From: an uncultured Oscillospiraceae bacterium
GTDB lineage: Bacteria; Bacillota; Clostridia; Oscillospirales; Oscillospiraceae
Direction: 5' to 3'
NCBI GenBank assembly: GCA_934597165.1
Contig: CAKTQP010000074.1
Coordinates: forward strand, 1 to 5,279
Length of the DNA stretch: 5,279 bases
Shown here: piece by piece, positions 1 to 5,279 of the stretch
Layout: every line of letters starts with the position of its first letter
Numbering within the stretch: the stretch's first letter is position 1
Position numbers and translations under genes: made by a program
Notes under the pieces: generated by a model
Database searches by the model: none
Told to the model about the DNA's origin: nothing
The model's input: the letters and a program-made list of their open reading frames with translations, nothing else

Positions 1-13
1 TTTCTTCCTTTCT
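1..13 (-). promoter_or_regulatory. Ribosome-binding site of the next gene (gene lies outside the window)
   Basis: Read on the minus strand this end is purine-rich and contains AGAAAGGAAG, a good Shine-Dalgarno sequence. It lies about 18 nt beyond the U-tract of the terminator. The start codon it would serve must lie just past the left edge. That gene would be the one controlled by the cobalamin riboswitch at 222-104. The gene itself cannot be identified here. Confidence 0.5.
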
Positions 14-30
14 ATTCTTGATCTATGCAG

Positions 31-76
31 AAAAAGCGCCTGTCCGGAACCTTTTTTCTCCCTGCGACAGGCGCTT
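31..76 (-). terminator. Intrinsic terminator, riboswitch expression platform and operon end
   Basis: On the minus strand an 11-bp perfect stem (AAGCGCCTGTC at 76-66 with GACAGGCGCTT at 44-34) encloses a 21-nt loop and ends in a run of five U (35-31; the outer two also pair in the stem). This is a rho-independent terminator. It follows the cobalamin aptamer and precedes a ribosome-binding site, so it is best read as the OFF structure of the riboswitch. It would also end transcripts of the upstream transporter operon. The loop is unusually long and contains GTTCCG (50-45), complementary to upstream CGGAAC copies, which may form a competing antiterminator. Confidence 0.8.
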
Positions 77-79
77 GAA

Positions 80-104
80 CTGTTCCGAGTTCCGGTCGAA
101 ACAG
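80..104 (-). other. Linker hairpin between aptamer and terminator
   Basis: CTGTTTCGA (104-96) pairs with TCGGAACAG (88-80), giving a 9-bp stem with one G-U pair and a 7-nt loop CCGGAAC (95-89). In cobalamin riboswitches a hairpin in this position (P13) often makes a loop-loop contact with aptamer loop L5. I do not see clear complementarity to the L5 loop here (TGAGAAG). The loop is instead complementary to GTTCCGG (50-44) in the terminator. The stem is visible in the sequence; its role is inferred. Confidence 0.5.
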
Positions 105-222
105 GATGCCCTCGTCCACGTATCTGACTCATCCCGCTCCCATGGCAGGCTTCACAGTGACCGACTCGCCGGGCTTCTCACCCGATTCCGTGTTCCGCTT
201 CCCAACGGGCGACGGGGCATCT
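104..222 (-). promoter_or_regulatory. Cobalamin riboswitch aptamer (compact form)
   Basis: The minus strand carries the conserved landmarks of cobalamin riboswitches in order. First is GGTGAGAAGCC (182-172), the P4/P5 element with a CGGG/CCCG stem. Next is CACTGTGA (159-152), matching the near-invariant CACTGT core. Then GGGAGC (141-136) precedes AGTCAGATACGTG (129-117), a B12-box-like element. A closing stem is visible: GATGCCC-CGTC (221-211) pairs with GACG-A-GGGCATC (116-105), 11 pairs with one bulged A. A small hairpin with a GGGA tetraloop sits at 208-195. Only about 22 nt separate CACTGTGA from the B12 box, so the large peripheral P7-P11 region of class I is absent, as in class II or variant forms. 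It starts 18 nt after the stop codon of the last transporter gene and leads into an intrinsic terminator, so cobalamin binding probably turns the next gene off. No database comparison was made. Confidence 0.8.
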
Positions 223-239
223 TCTATTCTCTTGTCGTG

Positions 240-1670
240 CTACACGTCCTTGCCCATGCCCGAACAGGTGTAGCTCCACACGATGTTGTCTCCCGTCTGC
301 ACCACGCAGCTGCTGCACCCGTAGTTGGGCTGCTTGCCGTTGACGCTGTACACCCAGCCGGACTCCCGACCGCAGTCGAACTCGTACAGGTGGCCGATGC
401 CCTCCACGTAGTAGCTGCCGTAGCCGCCGGAGTAGGACACCTCCAGCTGGATGCCGGCGGTTTTGCAGGTGCGTTTGAGGATGTCGTAGACCGTCTCGCC
501 CTCGGTGAAAGTGACTTTGGTCTTCTTCAAAATGACGCCGCTGGAAGGGACATACTTCTTTTTGGACTCCTTCACGTTGTCCATATTGTCCAGGAGGGTG
601 TGGCACTGGATGGTCAAGGTGCAGCTGCCGGTGCTGGTGGTGTTGTCCTCCTCCTGCTGCCTGCGTTCCTCTTCCTCTTGGCGCTTTTTCTCCTCCTCTT
701 GCTTCTTGCGCTCCGCTTCCTGCTTTTTCTTTTCTTCCTCCGCTTTGCGCTTGGCTTCCTGAGCCTTCTTTTCCTCGGCTGCCTTCTGCTTGGCCTCTTG
801 ATCCTTCTTCTCCTGCTCCGCCTTGGCCTGTTCCGCAGCCGCTGCGTCCGCCTTGGCTTGGGCTTCCGCCTCCTGCTGCTCGGTCTCTTTGCGGAGCTGT
901 TCTTCCAGCTTTTTCTGAGCTTCCGCCTCCCGGCGGGCGATCTCGCCGGTCAACTGTTCCGGGGTGAAGCACAGTCCTTGTGTGTCCTTTGCCTGCTCCA
1001 GGGTGAAGTCGCTGAGCTGCTTCAGGGTCAGTTTCTTCTGTTCCGGTGCGCCCCAGCGCCCTTCCGCCTGTTTCACTGTCAGCCGCTGTCGGGCGGAGAC
1101 GGTCAAAACGTTCTCATCGCCGCCCAAAAAGCGGGTCGAGCCAGACAGCTGGTCGAAAACAAAGTTTTTTTTGCCCACTGACAGGCTCACTGTCCCATCG
1201 GTGACCTGGGCGGACTGGTTGCCCACCACGAAATAGGCAGTGCCCTTGGTCTGGGCGTACAAGACGCCCTGGTTCAGAGTGACCTGGGCTTCTCCACCGT
1301 CCTTTTGCCCTACCAGGAAGGAGGCTTTTTCCCCAAACGTGAGGGTCAGCGTCTCATCGGAGACGGTCAGCGTCCCCTTCCCCTGCAAGGTCACCGCGTC
1401 CTCCGCCCGGAGGGTCTCCCCCTCTTCCAACGCGAAGGACAGCCCGCCCCGCTCCACCAGCGCTTTGCCGGTGATGCCCTTGGCGGTCAGGGACAGGGGT
1501 GGGATCTGGACGGTCTCGCCGGAGGAGGTCTCCACCGTCACCGGCGGCGGGGCGAACCAGCCGCGGAGGCTGCCCACCCAATAGACGCCCACGGCAATGC
1601 CCGCCACCACCAACAGGGCGGTCAGGACGCCCAACAGGCGGCGCAAGCGGGTTTTGTTCTGTTTTTTCAT
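240..1670 (-). CDS. Membrane-anchored DUF4430 surface protein, probable corrinoid-capture component
   Basis: A 476-residue protein. Residues 1-10 are basic and 11-33 form a single hydrophobic segment, with no lipobox or LPXTG motif, so it is probably an N-terminally anchored extracellular protein. Residues about 45-205 are beta-rich and resemble FecR-type domains (tentative). Residues 242-342 are a Lys/Glu/Gln/Ala-rich coiled coil. Residues 349-476 match DUF4430: CTLTIQCHTLLDNMDN at the start, then EGETVYDIL, LYEFDCGRESGWVYSVNG, PNYGCS and a WSYTC-GKDV end. Seven cysteines (350, 356, 402, 433, 452, 455, 469) suggest disulfides. DUF4430 is related to the C-terminal domain of transcobalamin and is often encoded beside cobalamin ECF transporters, so corrinoid binding outside the cell is the likely role (inferred). 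The ATG at 1670 overlaps the cbrV stop as ATGA and follows a purine-rich AGAAAGGCGGG site. Confidence 0.88.
   Translation of the reverse strand: MKKQNKTRLRRLLGVLTALLVVAGIAVGVYWVGSLRGWFAPPPVTVETSSGETVQIPPLSLTAKGITGKALVERGGLSFALEEGETLRAEDAVTLQGKGTLTVSDETLTLTFGEKASFLVGQKDGGEAQVTLNQGVLYAQTKGTAYFVVGNQSAQVTDGTVSLSVGKKNFVFDQLSGSTRFLGGDENVLTVSARQRLTVKQAEGRWGAPEQKKLTLKQLSDFTLEQAKDTQGLCFTPEQLTGEIARREAEAQKKLEEQLRKETEQQEAEAQAKADAAAAEQAKAEQEKKDQEAKQKAAEEKKAQEAKRKAEEEKKKQEAERKKQEEEKKRQEEEERRQQEEDNTTSTGSCTLTIQCHTLLDNMDNVKESKKKYVPSSGVILKKTKVTFTEGETVYDILKRTCKTAGIQLEVSYSGGYGSYYVEGIGHLYEFDCGRESGWVYSVNGKQPNYGCSSCVVQTGDNIVWSYTCSGMGKDV
645..947 (-). other. Low-complexity coiled-coil segment inside the DUF4430 protein
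   Basis: This encodes residues 242-342, made almost only of E, K, Q, A and R in loose repeats of the type AEEKKAQEAKRK and KKQEEEKKRQEEEE, with no proline or glycine. It should be a continuous, highly charged helix, as in TolA-like stalks, holding the DUF4430 domain away from the membrane. At 1.5 angstrom per residue a 100-residue helix would be about 15 nm. The opposite strand reads as long false hydrophobic ORFs, which are shadows of this composition. Confidence 0.8.
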
Positions 1671-2539
1671 CCCATCCCGCCTTTCTCTCGATTCCGCCGA
1701 TCCCGGCGCTCCCGCAGCCGTGCCTTCACCGCCAGCTCCACCGGCAGCAAAGCGAACAGCAAGTAGGCCGCGTAGAACACCCCGCTCAGAGGCGTCACCC
1801 GGTTCACGATCAGCTCCGGGTCATACCACGCCCGGGTCTGGTTCAGCGCCCAACCGCACAGGAGGAGCACGATGCCCCAGCCCTCCAGCAGGAGCAGCAG
1901 CCGATCGCCGTGCTTGAGCCAGGTGGCTTGATACGTCGTCCGCCGCCGGAGGGAATAGCCCTGGCAGCGCATGGCTTGGACGGTGCGCTGGAGGCTCTCC
2001 AGCCCCCAGGTGGCCACCATGCTCTCCCGGCGGGTCTTCTCCCGCCAGGACTCGGCCACGCCGATGCCTGCCCGTGCCGCCTGGATGCCCTGCCGCTGGC
2101 GGCGGAGCTGTGGGAGGAAGCGGAGGAGCACGGTGCCGTACAGGGACAGGTGGGGCAGCACCTTCCCCGTCAAGGTCAGCAGCCGTTCCGCCGGCACCAG
2201 CCGCAGCAGGCTCTCCCACCACAGCACCACGGCCGTCACCCGCACCCACAGGGTGGCGCTGTACACCAGCCCTTCCAAGGTCAGCGGGTTGCCGAATAAG
2301 TTGTCTAATAATATAGTGTCCCCAAACCGGGCGAACACCGCCCACCAGACGCCCACCACCGCGCCCAACAGCAGGCTCCACCCCAGCCGTCGTCCCCACT
2401 GGCCGCCTAAAGTGAACTTGCTGACCACCAGAGCGGTGAATAGGGACAGCGCCAGGAAAATCGGCTGTTGGAACCAGGCGGTGAAGACCAGCATGGCGGC
2501 GAAATACAGGGTGATGACCCCAGGATGATACCGTTCCAT
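1667..2539 (-). CDS. cbrV: ECF transporter T component (transmembrane coupling protein, CbrV-like)
   Basis: A 290-residue integral membrane protein. It has hydrophobic segments at about 9-40, 51-71 and 93-113, a long amphipathic, Arg-rich cytoplasmic region (about 114-210), then segments at 213-230 and 252-270 and a basic tail. This is the plan of CbiQ/EcfT proteins, where two coupling helices dock into the ATPase grooves. The first coupling motif appears as AARAG (154-158). The second region, LESLQRTVQAMRCQGYS (180-196), matches the family pattern AMxxRGY except that Gln193 replaces the usual Arg. The ATG at 2539 is 5 nt past the cbrT stop and has GGAG 8 nt upstream; a GTG at 2548 overlapping the cbrT stop is a weaker alternative. 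The stop overlaps the next start by 4 nt. The cobalamin assignment comes from neighbours and riboswitch; the symbol is by family recognition only. Confidence 0.85.
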   Translation of the reverse strand: MERYHPGVITLYFAAMLVFTAWFQQPIFLALSLFTALVVSKFTLGGQWGRRLGWSLLLGAVVGVWWAVFARFGDTILLDNLFGNPLTLEGLVYSATLWVRVTAVVLWWESLLRLVPAERLLTLTGKVLPHLSLYGTVLLRFLPQLRRQRQGIQAARAGIGVAESWREKTRRESMVATWGLESLQRTVQAMRCQGYSLRRRTTYQATWLKHGDRLLLLLEGWGIVLLLCGWALNQTRAWYDPELIVNRVTPLSGVFYAAYLLFALLPVELAVKARLRERRDRRNREKGGMG

Positions 2540-2544
2540 GCCGT

Positions 2545-3255
2545 TCACTCCATCAGGCCGTACTTGACCTTCACCCGCTCCAGCTTTTCCAGCACCACAG
2601 GGCCGATCAGGAACAGGAAGAAGGCGGTGGCGGCGGCGTGGATGACGTTGGCGCTGATGCCGGCCAGGTAGATGGCCAGAGCGGAGTCCACCGTCAGCGG
2701 GTCGCCGGTCATGAGGAACAGGCTGCTGGTGTCCAAGATGAGCCCCACCGGCAGCAGGACGCACAGGGCGCCGAACAGGGTCAGGGTCATCCGGGTGCGG
2801 GGCAGCCGTCCCGGCCGGAAGCACACTCCGGCCAGCAACCCCGCCACGCCGAAGGCCAGCATCTGCCAGGGCGTCCACGCCCCTTGGCCGAAGAAGAAGT
2901 TGCTGACCAGCATGGTCACCGCGCCGCACAAAAATCCCGCCTGGCTGCCGAAGGCGATGCCGGTGAGGATGACGATGGCGGCCGCCGGTTTGAAGAAGGG
3001 CGCGGCGGCCAAGGCCATCCGTCCCACCACGGCCACGGCGCAGAGGACGGCCAACAGCACCAGCTCTTGGGCGGTGGCTTTTTTGCGCTCATAGGAGAGG
3101 AAGAACGCCCCCAGGGACAGGAGGAGCACTAAGGTGCTGACCAGGTAGTAGTTGACGATGCCGTTGCGCCAGCTGACCCAGACGATGACCAACGCCACCG
3201 CCGCCAGGCACAGGCCGGAGAGCACTTTTTTCCCTTTCATACCATCTCGCTGCAT
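2545..3255 (-). CDS. cbrT: ECF transporter S component, predicted cobalamin-specific (CbrT-like)
   Basis: A 236-residue hydrophobic protein with about six or seven membrane helices (roughly 11-29, 36-54, 64-83, 91-112, 130-146, 155-175, 198-220). It has the hallmark run of a Clostridia ECF S-component family: FFKPAAAIVILTGIAFG (87-103), then GFLCGA (107-112), SNFFFGQGAWTPWQM (118-132) and a NVIHAAAT (203-210)...LEKLERVKVKYGLME C-terminus. I remember this family as the predicted cobalamin (CbrT) component. S components bind the vitamin in the membrane and hand it over through the T and ATPase subunits. I chose ATG 3255 because GAGGAGG lies 10 nt upstream; ATG 3240 (MKGKKVL) forms an ATGA overlap with the cbrU stop and is a real alternative giving 231 residues. 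Cobalamin specificity is inferred from family memory, the DUF4430 neighbour and the nearby riboswitch. Confidence 0.85.
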   Translation of the reverse strand: MQRDGMKGKKVLSGLCLAAVALVIVWVSWRNGIVNYYLVSTLVLLLSLGAFFLSYERKKATAQELVLLAVLCAVAVVGRMALAAAPFFKPAAAIVILTGIAFGSQAGFLCGAVTMLVSNFFFGQGAWTPWQMLAFGVAGLLAGVCFRPGRLPRTRMTLTLFGALCVLLPVGLILDTSSLFLMTGDPLTVDSALAIYLAGISANVIHAAATAFFLFLIGPVVLEKLERVKVKYGLME

Positions 3256-4880
3256 CGGGCAATGACCTCCTCATTTGTCACCGCGTCGGGGAAAACCGTC
3301 CGGCTCATGCGCGCCGCTGCGGTGGTGTAAAACTGGTTTCCGGCGAAGAACTGCCCCGCCGGCTGCACCGCCGTCACGTCCCCGTCGAAGAACAGAGCGG
3401 CGTGGGTGGCGAAGCGGGCGCAGAACTCCACGTCGTGGCTGACCATTAGGATGGTGCCGCCCTCCGCCTGGAACTGGAGCAGCAGCTGCGCCAGCTGTTC
3501 CTTGTAGAAGGCGTCCAGCCCTTTGGTCGGCTCGTCCAGCAGCAGGATTTTGGGCTGGAGGAGCAGCACCTTGGCCAGGGCCGCCTTTTGCAGCTCGCCG
3601 CCGGACAGGTCGTAGGGGTGGCGGGAGAACAGGTCGGTGATGCCCATGTTTTTGGCCATGGCTTGGGCTTGTTCTGGAGTGCCCAGCTCCAGCAGATCCT
3701 CCTCCACCGTCTTGCCTACGAACAGCTGCTTGGGGTTCTGAGGCAGCAGCGCCAGCCGCTGTTGGAACAGCTCGCCCTTGCCGTATTTGCCCAGCTTTTT
3801 CCCCTGTACCTTGACCCAGCCACGATAGGGCTTGCACAGGCCGCAGATGCTCTTCAAGAGGGTGGATTTCCCGCTGCCGTTGCCACCGGTGAGGGCGCAG
3901 AAGCTGCCCTGAGTGACGGTGAAGGTGACGCCACGGAGGACATCCTTTCCGTCCTTGTCATAGCGATACCAGACATCTTTTAGCTCTAAAACCGGCTCAT
4001 TATTCTCACTTTCCGGTGTTTTTCGTTCTTTTACAGGCGGAACCGCACGCCCCTCCGCCCACTGCTCCAGCCACAGCCGTCCCGCTCGGACGGTCATGGG
4101 GCACTCCGCCCCGCCGATGACCGCGCTGCTGATCTGCACCGGGGCGGGCAGCATAGGCAGCAGGTCGGATTGTTCTGCCATCAGCTGTCGCGCCACCTGT
4201 TCTGGGGTGCCGTTGGCGTGGAGTTTGCCGTCCGCCAGCACCACCACTTGGTCTACGGTGGCGTACAGCTGCTCCAACCGGTGTTCGGACAGGATGACCG
4301 TCACGCCAAGCTCCTGGTTGATGCGGCGGAGCATCTGGAAGAACGCCCCGGCGGACACCGGGTCCAGCTGAGCGGTGGGCTCGTCCAACACCAGCACGTC
4401 CGGCTGCATGACCATAACGCCTGCCAGGTTCACCTGCTGCTTCTGACCGCCAGAGAGGGTGTGGACGTCCCGATGGAACAGCTCTTGCAGGCCGAAGAAC
4501 TGCGCCATCTCCGCCACCCGCAGGCGGATGGTCTGCTGATCCAGACCCAGATTTTCCAGCCCGAATGCCAGCTCATGCCACACCTGGTCGGTGACCAGCT
4601 GGCTGTCCGTGTCCTGCATCACGTAGCCGATGCGGGTGCTCTGATCCCGGAAGGACAGCCCGTCCACCGGCTTGCCGTTGAGCGTCACCTGACCGGTGCG
4701 GGTGCCGTGGGGGGTGATGGCTGGTTTCAGCTGCTGTAGGAGGGTGGTCTTGCCGCAGCCGCTCTTGCCGCAGAGGAGGCAGAAGGCGCCGGATGGGACG
4801 GTGAGGGTCACATCGCTGATAGCGTCCCGGTCGCTGCCTGGGTAGCGGAAGGTCATCTGTTCCCATTGTATCCTACTCAT
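3237..4880 (-). CDS. cbrU: ECF transporter ATPase, two fused ABC domains (CbrU-like)
   Basis: A 547-residue cytoplasmic protein joining two complete ABC ATPase domains, the equivalent of EcfA1 plus EcfA2 in one chain. Domain 1 (about 1-235) has Walker A GKSGCGKTT (38-46), Q-loop Gln89, signature LSGGQ (142-146), Walker B VLVLDEP (162-168) and H-loop His200. Domain 2 (about 296-515) has Walker A GGNGSGKST (332-340), Q-loop Gln381, signature LSGGE (425-429), Walker B ILLLDEP (445-451) and His482. Both sites look fully competent for ATP hydrolysis. The linker (about 245-295) includes a short hydrophilic stretch encoded by locally AT-rich DNA near 3985-4035. The ATG at 4880 overlaps the upstream gene by 8 nt and has AGGGGG 7 nt upstream. 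It should power uptake by the T and S components encoded next. Confidence 0.93.
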   Translation of the reverse strand: MSRIQWEQMTFRYPGSDRDAISDVTLTVPSGAFCLLCGKSGCGKTTLLQQLKPAITPHGTRTGQVTLNGKPVDGLSFRDQSTRIGYVMQDTDSQLVTDQVWHELAFGLENLGLDQQTIRLRVAEMAQFFGLQELFHRDVHTLSGGQKQQVNLAGVMVMQPDVLVLDEPTAQLDPVSAGAFFQMLRRINQELGVTVILSEHRLEQLYATVDQVVVLADGKLHANGTPEQVARQLMAEQSDLLPMLPAPVQISSAVIGGAECPMTVRAGRLWLEQWAEGRAVPPVKERKTPESENNEPVLELKDVWYRYDKDGKDVLRGVTFTVTQGSFCALTGGNGSGKSTLLKSICGLCKPYRGWVKVQGKKLGKYGKGELFQQRLALLPQNPKQLFVGKTVEEDLLELGTPEQAQAMAKNMGITDLFSRHPYDLSGGELQKAALAKVLLLQPKILLLDEPTKGLDAFYKEQLAQLLLQFQAEGGTILMVSHDVEFCARFATHAALFFDGDVTAVQPAGQFFAGNQFYTTAAARMSRTVFPDAVTNEEVIARCSEMV

Positions 4881-5142
4881 GCTCTGTCCCCCTCTGTCGT
4901 ATGATCTTTCCCTGGGTGCGCCGCCGTTTTGCTCGGATGCGCCGTTGAGTCTTCAGCTCCTGCCGGTCTTTTTGCGCCTTCAGCCCCGCCGCCTCTAGGG
5001 CGCGAGGCCAGGGGCCAAGCAGGTTCTTGATCTGCCCGATTGCCTCCGGCGAAAAGTCGCTCTTTTGGGGCAGCCGTCCCAACGCCTTGGCGGTCTCCTG
5101 CAGCAGCGCGATGCACTGGTTCTGTTTCTCGTTGTAGGCCAT
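4873..5142 (-). CDS. Small basic protein with an HNH (homing-endonuclease-associated) repeat
   Basis: An 89-residue protein. Residues 12-54 match the short repeat found beside HNH and homing endonucleases: a helix (IALLQETAKALGRLP), then K-DF (28-30), a second helix, and the closing LGPWPRALEAAGL (42-54), equivalent to the common FGSWNxALxxAGL. Residues 55-89 are strongly basic (KTQRRIRAKRRR at 64-75) and could bind nucleic acid. There is no HNH catalytic motif, so no nuclease activity is suggested. I chose ATG 5142 because a GGGGGGAG ribosome site lies 6 nt upstream; the longer reading frame to 5262 runs through a terminator hairpin and is unlikely to be coding. It overlaps cbrU by 8 nt, so it is coupled to the transporter. 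Its role in B12 uptake is unknown; a DNA- or RNA-binding regulator is a guess. Confidence 0.72.
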   Translation of the reverse strand: MAYNEKQNQCIALLQETAKALGRLPQKSDFSPEAIGQIKNLLGPWPRALEAAGLKAQKDRQELKTQRRIRAKRRRTQGKIIRQRGTEHE

Positions 5143-5161
5143 GGCGACTCCCCCCTTTGTG

Positions 5162-5198
5162 CAAAAAGAAAAACCTGTCTCGCACGTTCCGAGACAGG
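5162..5198 (-). terminator. Intrinsic terminator in the operon leader (attenuator candidate)
   Basis: On the minus strand CCTGTCTCG (5198-5190) and CGAGACAGG (5182-5174) form a perfect 9-bp stem with a 7-nt loop, followed by TTTTTCTTTTT (5173-5163). This is a strong rho-independent terminator. It ends about 20 nt before the start codon of the first gene, and no promoter fits in that gap. It must therefore be passed by transcripts that reach the operon, which is the usual layout of a riboswitch or attenuator. Confidence 0.8.
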
Positions 5199-5218
5199 CC
5201 AGCAAGGCATCACAAAAC

Positions 5219-5248
5219 ACCGGACTCCCACGCAGTACGTGTTCCGGT
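5219..5248 (-). other. Structured leader hairpin upstream of the terminator
   Basis: On the minus strand ACCGGA (5248-5243) pairs with TCCGGT (5224-5219), and inside it CACG (5241-5238) pairs with CGTG (5232-5229), with a 5-nt loop TACTG and an asymmetric internal loop (A opposite GGAG). No promoter hexamers are visible in 5143-5279. This looks like part of a longer RNA leader that enters from beyond the right edge. AGTCCGG (5227-5221) resembles the start of a B12 box, but the rest does not fit well. Its class is not identified. Confidence 0.45.
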
Positions 5249-5279
5249 CTTGGTGGCACCATCCAGCTTTCCCCTGAAC

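Noticed and set aside
178..972. Minus-strand 264-residue open frame rich in Gly, Arg and Gln
   Set aside because: An out-of-frame reading of the DUF4430 gene with no domain and no ribosome site; the real frame has clear domains and an ATGA junction with cbrV.
18..1181. Long plus-strand open frame with very Leu-rich and Phe-rich sequence, looking like a membrane protein
   Set aside because: It is antisense to the DUF4430 gene; the Leu/Phe richness comes from reversing the Lys/Glu-rich coiled-coil codons, and it crosses the riboswitch and terminator.
31..5198. CCTGTC/GACAGG arms at both ends of the operon, suggesting flanking repeats of a mobile element
   Set aside because: Each copy is the stem of its own intrinsic terminator, similarity is limited to a few bases, and there are no transposase genes or target duplications.
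5253..5262. GGTGGCACC on the plus strand resembles the T-box core GGTGGNACC
   Set aside because: It is only 9 nt and nearly palindromic. The expected Stem I elements upstream and the terminator pairing downstream are not visible, and the plus strand has no gene here.
4873..5262. Longer 129-residue version of the HNH-repeat protein starting at 5262
   Set aside because: The extra 40 residues run through the leader hairpins and terminator and show no family similarity, while ATG 5142 has a strong ribosome site.
5203..5265. GATGGTGCC followed by TGATGCC on the minus strand resembles a fluoride (crcB) riboswitch
   Set aside because: The required pseudoknot pairing between the two parts fails (GGTGCC would need GGCACC), and the stem spacing does not fit.

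Overview
The window holds one compact operon, read entirely from the minus strand (right to left). It looks like a dedicated vitamin B12 (cobalamin) uptake system of the energy-coupling factor (ECF) type. High GC content, overlapping genes, strong GGAG-type ribosome sites and a cell-surface DUF4430 protein fit a GC-rich gut Clostridia-type Firmicute (Oscillospiraceae-like). That taxonomic guess rests on style and remembered homologues, not on a search.

Layout in transcription order: (1) 5279-5143, a structured leader ending in a strong intrinsic terminator only about 20 nt before the first start codon, so probably an attenuator or the 3' end of a riboswitch. (2) 5142-4873, a small basic protein with one homing-endonuclease-associated (HNH) repeat. 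(3) 4880-3237, a fused double ABC ATPase (CbrU-like). (4) 3255-2545, a membrane substrate-binding S component (CbrT-like). (5) 2539-1667, the transmembrane coupling T component (CbrV-like). (6) 1670-240, a membrane-anchored surface protein with a FecR-like segment, a roughly 100-residue charged coiled coil and a C-terminal DUF4430 domain (the transcobalamin C-terminal-like family). (7) 222-104, a cobalamin riboswitch aptamer starting only 18 nt past the last stop codon. It is followed by a hairpin (104-80), an intrinsic terminator (76-31) and a ribosome-binding site for a gene that begins just outside the left edge.

Likely working model: the DUF4430 protein captures corrinoid outside the membrane, CbrT binds it in the membrane, and the CbrV-CbrU energising module drives uptake. 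Every gene junction overlaps or is separated by 5 nt, implying translational coupling and fixed stoichiometry. The riboswitch sits behind the transporter genes with no clear promoter of its own. It may therefore decide whether transcripts of the operon continue into the next, probably B12-related, gene. The transporter type itself is known; the less ordinary parts are the riboswitch in this position, the HNH-repeat protein at the head of the operon, an Arg-to-Gln change in a T-component coupling motif, and the unresolved right-hand leader.
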